A DNA stretch of 64,000 bases from positions 1 through 64,000 of the forward strand of contig JADHYV010000073.1 of assembly GCA_027604705.1 (NCBI GenBank), given 5' to 3'. Within the stretch, counting starts at the first letter, position 1, and the number at the start of each line of letters is the position of its first letter. This DNA comes from Allomyces arbusculus (taxonomy: Eukaryota; Blastocladiomycota; Blastocladiomycetes; Blastocladiales; Blastocladiaceae). Made by a program: the position numbers and the translations under genes. This document shows positions 43,387 to 55,465 of the stretch, piece after piece. Under the pieces are notes generated by a model. The model did not search any database. It was not told where the DNA came from and worked only from the letters and a program-made list of their open reading frames with translations.

Positions 43387-45875
43387 CGCCGGGCACCCCG
43401 TGGGTCGCGCGCACGGATCATTCACGCGTATTGCCGCTGCCTCTCGTTGTCCTGTCTACCGCACGTTGCACGATCGCACACATTTGCCCAAGCTTGCGTC
43501 GCAACCCTCGTTCGACCTCACCAACGACGACGCGCGACCATCGACCGCCGCAACCTCACGCGCCGTTCTGGGCCAAGTCTGTTCGCTGTCGTGTCAGAAG
43601 CGGCGCTTTAAGGAACGACGTCGGTGCACGTTCCGCGGACCATCGACATCGTGGTCCCGCACCACCATCGTCAAGGATCCCGTCTGCGCACTCCCAGACG
43701 GATCGACGTGTGCTTGCGATTGCGACACGACCCATCGACAGCGACTGTGGCCGCGACGACGACTACCGCCACGCACTCGACCTTTGAACCCGCCCTTCCG
43801 CTGCGATCAACGCCGCCGTCGCATTTGTGCCTGTGGTTCGCATCTGTCGTGCCATTTGTGCCGGTTCGTATGATTATTTTGGTTTGCAGCATCTCGCTTG
43901 TGGTGTTTTTTTCGGGCCAAGTCGGACGGAGGATGGGTGGGGGACTGCCAGCGAAGCTGGATCGAGGTGGAGCGTGTTTTTGTTCGAGAACCTGCAGGCT
44001 ACTCAACGTGCTCCTGGAGTGCATGGCGCGCCATGGTGCACCCCGCATTTCGCGGTGTATGAGGGCAGGCACGTCTTGTGCACTGTCGGTTCGGCGTGCG
44101 GGGGAGTGCGATGCGGGGGAGTGCGATGTGGGGGCGGCGACGTCGGGGATGCGTGACCGCACGTCGCCATGAGTGTGGCCGCTGCTGGCACGGGCACGCT
44201 GCGACTTGCGGTGATCAGCTTCCACTTCACGTCGTTGTGCTCCGTCTTGCACGGCTCCGTCGTCCTTGTCATTCCGCTTGCGCGCTCCACCTCCTTGCTG
44301 CGAGCTTCTTGCTGGGCCCTTGCATTATTTTTTGTTGTTTCTCGTGATTGTTCCCGTTCTTGCCGTTTCATTTTGGCGTGGGCCACTTGCACGATCATCT
44401 CTGGAAAAACTGACCGTGTTTCGCTGTTTTTCTGCCCTCTCTTGCTCTCCTCCCTTGCACTGACCGTTTGTGCGACCCTGGCGGAACCATGACTTGCGCG
44501 TGCGCGATGATGGCCCACTGCCGCCAATCGTCGTGGCCCACTGTTGCCTGCAAACGTGCAAACGAACGTGCGCCGACCGACGACGACCTCGGACTTGACC
44601 TCGCCGCCGCCATCACCGGTGCCTCGCCGCCGCGCCGTCCGCCTGGCCGCGCCTTGTCACGGCCCCGGCCCTTCGACCGTTCATGATCATTTTGCGGGGG
44701 ATTCTGCCGAACAACCCCACCGTCGACGCCGCTGTGCGCCCCAATGACCTGTCCTGTCTGTCCGTGCGTACGTGCGTGCATGGATCGTGGTCTGGTTGCG
44801 TGCGACGGTCGTGTTGGCGTGCACGTCCCCGTGCCCGCGATTGCGCACCGCCGTGATGTCGACGATGGTCCGTACCCCTGCTGCCTCCGTTTGCATTTGC
44901 CTCTCGCCCGGTTGCATGTCGACTGACCACCGGTCGGGTGCGCGTGACGGACTTCCATAGGCATTACGCTCGCTGGCCTTGCTGGCAACGTCGCATGTCG
45001 AGGACACGCCAATGTGCTCACCGCGCCTGACCGCGCCTCCTCTCTGGGCTGGCCGTACCGCTCGCCGACCACTCTTCCTGCCGCTACCCGCTGTGGTGGT
45101 CGTCGTGGCGTGCACCGTGTCACGCACTAGGCCGCTTGACACTGCCACCGTCGCCCGACTGTCGGGGACCGTCTCACCCACCTGTCCGACCCGTCGCGGC
45201 TGTTATATAGCGGCTGCCCGCGCCGCGCCACAAGCCCAACCCTCCCCGCACTTGGTCGTCTTGTCTCTCGCTCGCGCTCCCGTCCGCAGTGTGATTTGAT
45301 TGCCGCGTGCTGCTTCCGACCTTCCATTTTTCTTCCTTGCCACGCACCTTTACCTTGTGCACCAAGCTCATTTGGATCGGATTCCGTACGTTTGGCGGTC
45401 GGCGAGCTCGAAACGCAAGAAGCCCAAGGCAAGCCAACCAACGCAGGCAGGTACGCCCAGATTTGTTTCTTCCTTCGTATGACATGCCACACATCAGTCG
45501 CGCGGTCAACAAGGGCAACAGGCCGCTCCTTGTCCTTGTCGCGATCTGATCTGTGCGCGCGACCGACTCGCCCTGAAATGGCATATATGAACTGCTGTGC
45601 TCACTTGTGGTTGCCCCCGCTCGTCCTTCGCCCTCAACCCTGCTCGTGCTTCCCTAACCTATCGTGCGCATATGCCCTTGCGTTCCCGTCGGCCCGCAAT
45701 CCGTTGCACGACCACGCCACGACCACCACCGCTGCGCGCGCTCGTCCGTCCCGGTAGCTGTCCAAAATCACAGCGCATTCAGCCATAACCTCCCCTGTGC
45801 GTGCGTCTGATCTTCGGCCACGCTCTCTCTCTCTCCGGCTCCCGGCTCCGCGAACCACGCACGCACCCCAATACC
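43387..45875. promoter_or_regulatory. Probable long upstream regulatory region of the WOPR gene
   Basis: About 2.5 kb with no supported coding sequence. Contains CT-rich tracts (about 44270-44460), an imperfect tandem repeat of GCGGGGGAGTGCGAT-type units at 44098-44136, and a second TATA-like motif at 45204. No domain in any frame. Confidence 0.4.
45204..45210 (+). promoter_or_regulatory. TATA-like motif upstream of the WOPR gene
   Basis: TGTTATATAGCGGC in GC-rich DNA, about 670 bases before the start codon. Candidate proximal core promoter. Motif only. Confidence 0.35.
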
Positions 45876-48236
45876 ATGGCCCCACCCGCATCTACGCCAT
45901 CGTCCATGTCGCGCTCCTCGGCGCCGCGCGTGCCTCCGCCATTGCCCGTCACGTACCGCGGGTACTTGGCCACGTTCGAGGACGCGCTCTACCTGCTCGA
46001 GGCGTGCCGCCGTGGCGTGCTGCCGCGCACGACCAAGCGGCTCTCGACCGACGAGAAGCGGCGCGCCGTGTTCCATGGTGCCATTTACCTGTTTCTTGAG
46101 GAGGAGGTCCGTCGGCATATATGCCCCCTGCTGTCCAATGAATGCATGCCTGTCGCACCCGACTGACACACGCATTTGACACACGAATGTTCACTCAATA
46201 GAGCGGAATCAAGCGGTGGACCGACAAAGTGGTACGCAGTTTTTAATCGTCCCTTTATCAATGACTCGAGTGCGGTGCACGCGTCGCCCGACGACACCCG
46301 CATGCCAAGGCGACCGACGCCGCCCCCGCACATTGCACATGCACCGCGGGGAACGACGCGGCGTGATGGCATGGGCATGCTTATGCGCAACGGTCACGGC
46401 CGTTCCGGCTCTCTGACCGCGTGGCATGCGCGGTGTGGGCTTGCGGCGAGCCGTGCCGACGGCGCGGGCACGCTTCCAATTTCTTGATGCGCGCTGATCA
46501 TGCTTGGCTCGGCACCCTAGGACTGGTCCGCGTCGCGCATTGCTGGCCAGTTTCTGATCTACCGCGAAATCCATAACCCGGCCGCGGTCAACTCGAGTAA
46601 GGATACCAGCGCAGCCAAGGACGCCAGTACCGCCGCAATCAACCCGGCGGCGCTCCCGGCCACGCCCACGTCCGTGTCCGCCGCGGCGACGCATGTGCCC
46701 TGCGACGCGTCCGACGAGGACGAGGTGTCGCTCGCGCCGTCGACGGCGTCGTCGTTGGCCGTTCCCGCGAAACTGACGACGCCGGCATGCGCCATGGCAC
46801 GCAAGAACGGGTTTGTCATCAAGCCCAATGGGCTCATCAAGCGCACGATCTCGCTGCAGTGCGACGGCGCCACGCACCACATTGTCTCGTACTGCTTCCC
46901 GGACCAGGTCGACGACTTGCCGCGGCCCAGCATGGACACACGGCTCGCGCACCTGCCATTACCCGAAAGCGTCCAGCCGCTGCTGAAAAAGTCGTCGAGC
47001 GGTGGATCGAGCAAGTCGAGCCAAGCAGGAGGTACCGCAGGACCACTGTCGTCGTCGTCGGCCGATGGCCGGCTGCGTCCGATTGCATGTGGGGGAAGTA
47101 ACGCCGCGACGCCGCTCGCGAGCCCCATGATGACTCCCGACCACGGAACCGCGTCGTTTGCCGACGTGGCCGCGATGCACGACATGATCCTGCACCAATT
47201 GCACCAGGCGCACCAGGCCATGGATGCGAGCACGAGCCCGATGCTCGCGCCGCCATGGTCGGGACCGTCGTCCATGTCGTCGCTCGCATTGCCGCCACTC
47301 TACGGGCCCACATCGACTATGCCGTTGGACTCACCCGCACTCATGGACGTGGACATGACCATGGCCGCAGCGACTGCGGCCGCCTTGGCTGCCGCATCGG
47401 CACTGCAAGGATCGGCGCCAATGACGCCGCTTCCGGACATGATGCCGCTCGCGCCGTCGACGGCCACGTCGTTGCTGTGCACGCCGCCATCAACGTCCGC
47501 ATCGCCGACGGCCAACCTGTGGGAAATGATCGCGTCGGCGCCCTCGGTCTCGCATCCGCCGTCGGTCGGGATGCCGCCACAACGGTCATGGACGGGCGAA
47601 TCCATGTCGAGCGCGGCCCCATCGCTCTACTCGCCAAAGCTTGGCGACGCCATGGCGCACGCCGTGTCGTGCTCACCCACGATGATGGCTGTCGATAGTC
47701 CCCCACTCGAACCCGACTTTGCTACGATTGTTGCCGCGGCGCACGCCGCCGCAGCAGCCATGCAACACTCGCCGGCACCCACGACCATGTCCTCGAGTCC
47801 CGGCGGCGCTCACTGGCCCGACGCGCCGCAACCGATGCATCTCGACACGTACCCGGCCGAGTCGGGCATGGACGACAGTACCGCTGCCGTGATTGCGGCC
47901 GCCGCGTGTCTCGCGCGCGAGCTCGTCGCTCTTCCGCCGCCCATGGGCAGTATGCCGGCGACACCGACCGCGACCACGTCGCCCGCATGGCACGAGCCGG
48001 CGTCATACCACCAGTGGAATGGGCACGCGACGACGTCGCCGCCCGCACACCAGTTCTGGCACGGGGCGTCCGCGTTTGCGCCAGAGCAGCCGCCGTTTGC
48101 TGCCGATCCGCACGGGATGGTCGGGCTCGGGATTCAAGCGCCAGTGCCGGTGCACGCGCCGATCAATGGTGGTGCCGCTGCGTATTTCGGCGAGGACGCG
48201 TACGGCCGGCCGCACCCTGTTGCACCGGCACCGTAA
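45876..48236 (+). CDS. WOPR (Gti1/Pac2) family transcription factor
   Basis: About 658 residues in three exons (45876-46106, 46202-46231, 46521-48236). The WOPR box is complete. First half: VTYRGYLATFEDALYLLEAC, RRGVLPRTTKRLSTDEKRRA, VFHGAIYLFLEEE, then across two introns SGIKRWTDKV and DWSASRIAGQFLIYREI. Second half: ARKNGFVIKPNGLIKRTISL, then CDGATHHIVSYCFPDQVDDL. Exon 2 is only 30 bases. The C-terminal 420 residues are Ala/Ser/Pro/Met-rich, a likely activation region. Family members (Wor1, Ryp1, Mit1, Pac2, Gti1) are master regulators of morphological switching in fungi and bind DNA through the WOPR box. Target genes cannot be inferred. Nearly 5 kb of gene-free DNA lies upstream. Confidence 0.95.
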
Positions 48237-48566
48237 GATGTGGATATGATTTTCGAGTGTTCTTGTTGGTATTGTTGTCGTTGATCATTTTCCCACCCCC
48301 GCATTAGCACGGCTCGTACCCCCTTTTCATTGCCGCTGCACTGTACAGTCCCAGATCCAGTCTTGATATCGCTTGTGTGATTGCTGTTGTTGGTTGTCTC
48401 ATTGTAACAGATGGCGTTTTTGGCACGGAGTTTGCACGACCAGAGTGACCGGGGTCGGACAAGGGTTGAGAGTCCAATCAATGACCTGACGCGTCGTCAC
48501 CGAACATGACAGCGGGAAGGCACACCATAAATTTGATTCCATCCCCCACTGCACTGAAATCATCCA
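48237..48566. other. Convergent 3' flanks (WOPR / telobox-Myb A)
   Basis: About 330 bases, AT-richer than the flanking genes, with T-rich runs after the WOPR stop. No gene. Confidence 0.4.
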
Positions 48567-51365
48567 TCACATTAACGGATTCGACGATGCGCGCTTGCCC
48601 GGCTGCCCCGCGGCCGCACCCCCACCCGGGCCTGCCGCCACTCCACCTTGTGCCGCTGCCGCTGCCGCCGCCGTCGGCGGCGAAATTCTAGCCAAATCCA
48701 CGGCCCGGCGCATGTCTAACAACCTTTCCCAAGCGCCATGCGGCCCCTTCACTCTCTCCTCGCCATCCACCGGGTCCGTTGGTCTCGGTGCGCCGACATC
48801 AAACCCGAACCTTACCAATGATCGCGGCCGTTGCCGCTTCGTCGGCTCCAAATGGTGCATCTGTAACAGTTTCGACCGAAACGCCCACTGCCTGATCTTG
48901 GGCATTGCGAGAGTGAACGGGCGCGACGCGAGCACCGCCACGGCGCGGGTGCGCGTCGCGTCGTCGAGCTGAAGCGCCGCGTCGAGGAGGTCCGCGAGGT
49001 CGACGGCGTCGGCGTCGGTGAAGAGCGAGTGCGGTGGGGCGTCGCGCGCGTCTGTGGCCGGGGCCGCGCCGGACGCGTCTGCGGGCGGTGGCGGCGATCC
49101 GGGTGGTGGCGTGAACCCGTTATCGGCCGCGACCGCGCGGTAGACGCGGCGAAACGTCTTTTTCCGATCTTCCATGGCCTTTTGCAGTTTTTCGGAGAGG
49201 ATCGGGTTAGTCTCGACCGCCGGGTGGTTGAGCGTGTTGAAGAAATCGGCAGGCGCGAATTTCTTGCAGCCTGCGTCCTTGCTGCCGGGTCCGTCGCGGC
49301 GCAGCGGCTTGTCGGCGTCCGATGTTGGCGACGCGTCGGATGCGGCGGGTGCGGGCGCGGTCGGCGGGCGCGGCGGCTTGAGGGGACCAAACAGGTACTC
49401 GACGAGCTGTTTCTGCGACTCGACGAATTGCCGGATGTAGTGGTCGCGGTTCGTGCACAGGGTGGACCGCATCGCGTCGGCGCTGAGGAGCGCGTCGAGC
49501 AGTTGCTGCCCGAGCACGTCCGGGTCGGTCGAGGCGGTGTCGGTCGTGAGCAGTTCAGCTTCGGAGAGGGGCGCGACCGTGCTTGTCGGCGGCGGCGACC
49601 GGATCAGGTCGGCCAGGTCGTTGATAGTCGGCGAGAAAACGGTGCCGTCCGGCATGGTTTCGGCGCCGAGCGATGGCAGCGGGGCAACGACAATGGGGAT
49701 CGGACGGTGGTGCAGTAGCTCGGATGCTGGAGGGACGAATCCCGGAAAAACACTCGTCGCAGGAGCAGGAGCGGGGGGAGCGGGAGCGGGAGCGGTCGCT
49801 GGTGCTGGTGCAGGTGCTGGTGTTGGAGGAGCGGGTGCTGGTGTTGGAGGAGCGGGTGCTTGGAGAAAAGTTGTTGCGGGTGCTGGTGCAGGTGCTGGAG
49901 AGCCGAACGTCGGAAGAAATGGTGCCACCGGTGCAGGTGCAGAAGAACCGGGTGCCGAGAGAAACGTCGTTGCTGGTGCAGGGGCCATAGTAACAGGTGC
50001 CGGGAGAAACGTTGTCGCGGGCGCCGATCCCGCAGTTGGTGGGATCGCCGGCGAGGGCGCATGCGACGGCGTGCCGAGCGACATGCTCGACATGCTGGAC
50101 CGGCCCGACGTCAGCGACACAGGTGAGGGCAGACTCGGGGAGGCCAAAGCGCCAGGGAACGACCACATCGACGCGTTTCCAGCTGGCCCAGTTGCCGCTG
50201 ATATCGCGCTAGACATCGAGGACCGCGGCACAGACGATGCACTCGCCGTCGACGGCGGCGCGGGTGGAGCAATCGACGACGAGGAAGTCTGCGCGAATGG
50301 GGTTCCACTAGCCGACGTGACCGTGGGTGGGGGCGCAGTCGACGTTGTCGCCTCGACCATCGTCAGCTCCGAATCAAACAATCTCGGCATTGGGTCCGAC
50401 GGCCGCAACGACAGTGGCGTGCCGTACCCCAACATGGTCAGTGGTGGGAATGGTCGCATCAGATCGAGCGTTGGGTCCCACAGATGCTTCAAGGCCGAGT
50501 TTGGTGGCGACGGCGCATTGCTTGCGCGCGCGCGCGGTGGGGATCGGCTCGGTCTCGGTCGTGGCGGCGACGATGACGGAATGGCTGGCATCGGCACCGC
50601 GACCGGGATTGTGGCGCGCGTTGGTGAGGCGTCGCTGTCGCGGCGCCGCTTGCTGCTCGTCGACCGGGGCCGACTGGTGGTGGCGCTGGCCATGCGGCCG
50701 CGCGCGTCGGCAGGAGCTGAACCGGTGGAGGGCGTCGCGGATGCGGCTGCCGATGCGGCCGCGCGGCGGTTGGTCATGACGCGCCATCTAATGCCGTGAA
50801 TGGTTGGTAAGCATCATGCAGGTGGCCTAAGCATGGCTCGATTGCATTTCAACACGCACTTGTCCTTCAAGTCCACCTAAAAGTGCCAACGGACGACACA
50901 GAACAACCCATTAGATCAGAAGCACGGTTGTTGCAGCGAAGAGGGTCGAGTGAACGTACCGCGGTACGATGCGGGTCAAAGACAAATTCCCGGTCCGACA
51001 AGATGATTGACCACGCGCCTACGCCATACTACGATGAAGCCCATCCACTCTCGTGTCAGCTCCACCTGATGCTCGTTCAAAAGCGTGATTCTTGCACGTG
51101 GGTCACGCACCTTCCGCACGCCCGCCAGGAGCGCACCCTCCTCCTCGGGAGTCCACTTTTTGCGTTTCCGCGGCGGCTTCTTGGTTAGTGGTGCCGGTGC
51201 CGCGGTACTTGCAGCAGCTGCAGATGGTGTCGAGCCGGCGGAAGTCGTATCATTTCGTGATGCAGCAACCATACTCGACGAGTCTTCGTTTGCCATTGCT
51301 CGAGCAGCGCCTTCGACGAGTGTCGGCTGCCGATTTGCGTCAATGGTCGCGTTGTCGAGCGTCAT
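48567..51365 (-). CDS. Telobox Myb-domain protein A
   Basis: About 870 residues. Start MTLDNATIDANRQ (ATG at 51365; a later ATG is possible). Exon 1 ends RKRKKWTPEEEGALLAGVRK. Spliced exons then give YGVGAWSIILSDREFVFD with PHRTA, VDLKDK, and WRVMTNRR, a complete telobox Myb (SANT) domain with the VDLKDKWR signature of telomere-repeat binders. The rest, in one 2.2-kb exon, is Ser/Pro/Ala-rich, with a proline-alanine repeat (coded at about 49760-49990). Its last 300 residues contain DPDVLGQQLLDALLS, RDHYIRQFVESQKQLVEYLF, PADFFNTLNHPAVETNP, VDLADLLDAALQLDDATRTR and AVAVLASRPFTLAMPKI. That C-terminal region is shared with the next gene. Predicted nuclear DNA-binding protein, telomeric or general regulatory. 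Confidence 0.9.
49760..49990. repeat. GGTGCTGG-type minisatellite coding Pro-Ala repeats
   Basis: Short GC-rich units (GGTGCTGGTG, GGAGCGGGTGCTGGTGTT) repeat in tandem. On the coding strand they give PAPAPPTPAPAP-like sequence in telobox-Myb protein A. Length likely varies between strains. Confidence 0.8.
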
Positions 51366-52054
51366 GTTTGCAGCGGAACAAGACTGGGGCCGGCCGCGCA
51401 GTTTTGAAGGTCGTACGCCGAGCTCGCGGGTCAACGTTCGATGATGTTCTTGTCGAGCGGTTGACGTGGCGAGGTGCGATTGTACCCGGCACTACGTCGC
51501 GCGCGGTGGGTGGAGAGTGCAGGCCGAGTGCAGGCCGAGTGCAGGCAGTGGGCGCACTCGTCCTTGATTGTAGCTCCGGCGCCCTTAAAGAGCGTGGTGA
51601 CGAGGTTGATGGCGTCGTCGTGGTGGTGATGGCGGCCTTGGCGGCGCCCAGTCGATTCTGCCGGACGTGCCAGGCGGTTGCCGTGGCTACGCCACCCAAG
51701 CGAACCCTGGCTCCATTTCACACGTGTCTGGGGCCAAAACAGATGCTTCTTCAGCCCTCATCAACCCATCTACGATGCTTGTGTGGATCCCGTGGGCACT
51801 TGCCAACCCTGGTTCCTGCTCGGCATGATCTCGAACCTTGCGGCGAACCAGTGCGCTGGTCGGCATCAATCTCAACTAATCCTGTTTGCCAAAAACTCAT
51901 CCCAACGACCTGACCAGATCAGGCGAAAGCTGACACGACAAGAAAAGAATAAATGCTGTGTTCCCCGTTCACTCTACACTTGTCCGATCCCGTTCGATGC
52001 CGCAAAAATGGCACTGCGATACCCTGCAGCTCAGCAGACCGGCGCACTCCCGAC
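51366..52054. promoter_or_regulatory. Between the telobox-Myb genes: promoter of A, 3' flank of B
   Basis: About 690 bases between the two tandem genes. An 11-base GTGCAGGCCGA unit is repeated nearly three times at 51516-51548. No other structure recognised. Confidence 0.4.
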
Positions 52055-53753
52055 CTACACGGACCCACTCCCCATCGACACCGAAACGCCTTGCGTCGCG
52101 CGCCACGCCGCGCGCCGCTCGCCCCGAATCTGCCGCAACAATTGCGCGGGCCCCTGCCTGACCTGCCGCCAGACATCATCCTCGACATCCTGCTCCATCG
52201 CCTTCACCTCTTCTTCGCCACCTCCAAACCCAAAGCCCTCACGCGGATGCTCCACTATCCCCACATTCGACTCGCGCGGCAATCCGGCCTGACTCGGATC
52301 CTCGTGGTTGCGCGTTGCGATTCCCGCAAACGCGCGCGCCGAAAGGACCGCCATGGCCCGGTCGCGCGTCCAGTCGTCGAGCCGCAGCGTCGCATCGAGG
52401 AGTTCCGAGAGCGCAACGACGTGCGCGTTCGAATGGTGCGCATCAGCGTCGTCGCCCACCGCGTCCGGGTTGCGGGACGCGAACATGCGCAGGAGGTCCG
52501 GTGGGGCGAGTTTCTGCGTGGCGACACGCGGGTGGTACCGCGTGTTGAAGAAGTCGTGCGCGGGTGGCGGGGCGGGGGTGTCAGGTGTGGACGGCGCGGA
52601 GCGTGCACGACCGAATTGTTGCAGCCGCGCGTAGGCGTTGCGCGCGGCCAGGGCGCGGAGAAGTTGTGCCTGGTGCATCGAGTTGAGCACGCGGTCGCCG
52701 AGCGCCGGGTCGACATCGGCGGGTGCGGCGCCGTCAACGGCTATGGCGGTCGCCGAGTCATTGCCGAACAACACTACATCTGTGGCCGTGAACACCGGAT
52801 CGTCGAGCAGCGTCGGGCTCGCGGCCGCAACGATCCCCGCCACCAGTTCGGCCGAACCCGGCCCAAACGTCCATGGTCCCGGCGAGGTTCGAATGAACGG
52901 TTCTTCCGCGGGCAGGACGCTGTCCGTGATCTGCTCGTTCGGGAAGACGGTGAGCGCCGGGCTCGTGGCCGACAACCACGCGTCCAGGTCGATGGCCGGG
53001 ATCCCGAGGTCCGGCAGGGACGCGTCGGCAGCAGCGGGTCCGGACGCGACGCGCACGTGCGGTTGTATGACGGCTTCGCGCGCTATTGGTGGCGGCGACG
53101 GGTCGCGGCGCCGCTTTTCAGCGGGTGCAGCGGGCGCGGCGGGAGGGAGGAGGGCCTTCATGGCTGCGAGCGCGGCGGGTGGGAGAGCGCCCTTGGATTT
53201 CGGGCGGCGGGTCGTGATTACGCGCCATCTGGTGGACATGGTCAGGAGGCGTAATAAGAAGCGGGACGGGGCGAGTTGGGGTAAAAACGTACTTGTCCTT
53301 GAGATCAATGTTCTACAACACCGGTGGTCGTCAGCTGAGGTTCAGAGAAACATCGCCCCAATGCACAACCTGGGTGGCGGACGGACGTACTGTACGCTGC
53401 GCGTTGAAGTGCAAGTCGGGATCAGCGAGAATCTGGGCCCACGAGCCGATGCCATACTATACGAGAGTTGCGACTGGGGGGTCAACGCGTGCTCGTAGTC
53501 CAATACAGTGCGGTGCCGCATTCACAACCACAACCAGCTCGCGCTGACGGCACATCGTGTCGTCCCCGTTCACGATGCTAAAGTTCGTTCGCCCAGCACG
53601 TCGGCTCTCGTTAAGTACCTTTTCCACACCCGCAATCAGTGCAGCCTCTTCGTCCTTGGACCATCGAATACGCCGGCGCGGACCTGGTCGCGCCGTTGCT
53701 GGTGCGGCCCCGTCCCCCGAGTTTGCGGGAGCCGCAGATGGCGTGTCGGTCAT
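52055..53753 (-). CDS. Telobox Myb-domain protein B (tandem paralogue)
   Basis: About 470 residues, same exon plan as protein A. Exon 1 MTDTPSAAPANSGDG to RRRIRWSKDEEAALIAGVEK. Then YGIGSWAQILADPDLHFN with AQRT, NIDLKDK, and WRVITTRRPKSKG, completing the Myb domain (introns with GTACG donors and TAG/CAG acceptors, in phase). The remainder has a shorter linker than A. Shared C-terminal motifs: PALGDRVLNSMHQAQLLRAL, HDFFNTRYHPRVATQK, VVALSELLDATLRLDD and RDRAMAVLSARAFAGIATRN. B lacks the Pro-Ala repeat of A and has its own tail with acidic GGGEEEVKAMEQDVEDD. Tandem position, identical exon breaks and shared C-terminus show duplication of one ancestral gene. Confidence 0.88.
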
Positions 53754-54324
53754 TGCCGCGTTGTCCTTGTTCTTGATATATGGACGCGAACGTGTTGCAA
53801 CGCAGGAAGTGCCTGCGGAAACCGATGTCGTTGGCCCGCGGGAAAACCAGCAGGGAGCAGCTTGTCCTGGAGCGGCGCTGTCGATCAATGTGCCGAGCAA
53901 GTTATCCACCGAGCTGATGAGCGGGAAATCGACGGCGGCAAGTGCGCTCTTGCACTTGAACCCGGGACGGTCGGCAGGTTCACGCGGGCCGACGGCGCGT
54001 TGCTGTTGTCGTGCAGTTGCAGTTGCCGGGCCGGGAGCGTGAGAGAGGGCGTTGCGTGCTCGTGTTGCTGTCTGCCATCATCGGAATCGGCTTGGGAGGG
54101 AGCGAGCTGTCGATTGTCGGTAGTCGCAGTTTTCGATGGCGCGCGTCAAAGGGGATTTCCAGAAGAGATACTGGCCCGACCGCCTCGATCGGCCTGGCAC
54201 AGCCAGCGATTTCTTGAAGCGCGCAAGCCGCAATGACCAAGCCCAAACAATTCGATTCCAACCCGAAATGCACAAAATACTAAGACAAAGCAGCACGACG
54301 ACGTGGACCACGCTCGAGCCGTGC
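53754..54324. promoter_or_regulatory. Upstream of telobox-Myb B, 3' flank of BUD23
   Basis: About 570 bases. No gene or motif recognised. Confidence 0.35.
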
Positions 54325-55465
54325 TCAGAACTTTGGCCGACGCTTGCGCCCCGTGAACTTTGAGTCGTTGGCCACCTTCTTGTCGCCCTTTTTCCGCATC
54401 TGCTCCTTCTTGTTCTGGATCCACTCCTTGTCCTTGATCCCCTTGCGCTTGCCCTTACGCACCGACGCGCGGTCGTCGACTCTGTCCACCCGTTCACGAC
54501 GTGTCAGCAGTCCCGTTCATCCCACCTCAACGCACCCAAGCCAACCAAACGTACCGCCGCGACTCAAACTGAATTCCGCCCGTCATTCCGCCCTCTTCAC
54601 CCGACAATCCCTGCGGCAGCGCTTGCGTCTGCCCGTCGCGCTGTCCGGCAAACAAGCACAGGAACGTCTTGCGCGCTTTCGCGGAATTCGGATAATCGAC
54701 CACGATCCCGCCCGTGAACCCGGCCTTCAACGCGGCCGACGTGATCATTTGCACCTGGTGGTCGTTTTCCGGGTAGAATTGGAACACGGCACGCGCGCCG
54801 CGCGCCAGCGACGTATACAGTGTGCCAAAGAACCGCGCGAGCCGGCGGTACGGGTTGTTGCATTTCTTGTCGGCGTTGCACAGCCATTGGATCACGGAAA
54901 TACTGGAGCGTTGGAATGCAAGTCAGTGTGCGATTCCCAAATCGCACATGTGGGTGGAGCGCGAGGTACCTGATGGCGCCATCAAACGTGCCGGGACGGA
55001 ACCCGAACCCTTGGCCAATATCCTGCAAGAACAGGTCACCGTCGACTTCGCGCTCGTTGGCGACATCAAGCATCGCGGGGGCAATGTCGACACCGATCCA
55101 TTCGTGGCCCTCTTCCGACAAGACCTCGCCCGAAAGGCCGGACCCGCATCCAATGTCGAGCAAGAACGACGTCTTGTCTTCGGGTAGCGCGAGCAGTTCA
55201 AGTGCGCGGTAGGTCAGCTGCGCCTGCACGTTGATGATGCGCGTGCTAGCTCGGTCCGTCCAGTCAGGAGGGGTTCGGGGGCTGCAGAGCGAAGTGGCGG
55301 CGGCAGGCATACTTTTGCGTGTACTTTTTGGCCTCGATGTCATTGTAAAACTGCCGTGTTCATTGACTGATCGGTCAGAAATGCATAGATGAAGTCGGAT
55401 TTTCGGTCCAAGAGTCGCGGTCGCCTTACAATTTCCGGTGGAGCCGTGTGCTCGGGGCGGGACAT
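54325..55465 (-). CDS. BUD23: BUD23 18S rRNA (guanine-N7) methyltransferase
   Basis: About 285 residues in six or so exons. Exon 1 [12 protein letters not shown], then a 12-codon exon [12 protein letters not shown], then [19 protein letters not shown]: the invariant Bud23 N-terminus (start at 55465). SAM-binding motif [52 protein letters not shown]; then across an intron [67 protein letters not shown]. The last exon is basic and ends [16 protein letters not shown], the conserved tail. Methylates the 18S rRNA of the small subunit with Trm112 as partner. Nucleolar/nuclear. Divergent from the DUF4748-like gene. Confidence 0.97.

Noticed and set aside
43178-43873. A 231-codon plus-strand frame upstream of the WOPR gene
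   Set aside because: Arg/Ser/Pro-rich without recognisable motif; overlapping frames of similar length exist on both strands.
49453-50799. A 448-codon plus-strand Gly/Ala/Val-rich frame
   Set aside because: Antisense shadow of telobox-Myb protein A, whose Myb domain and paralogue support the minus strand.
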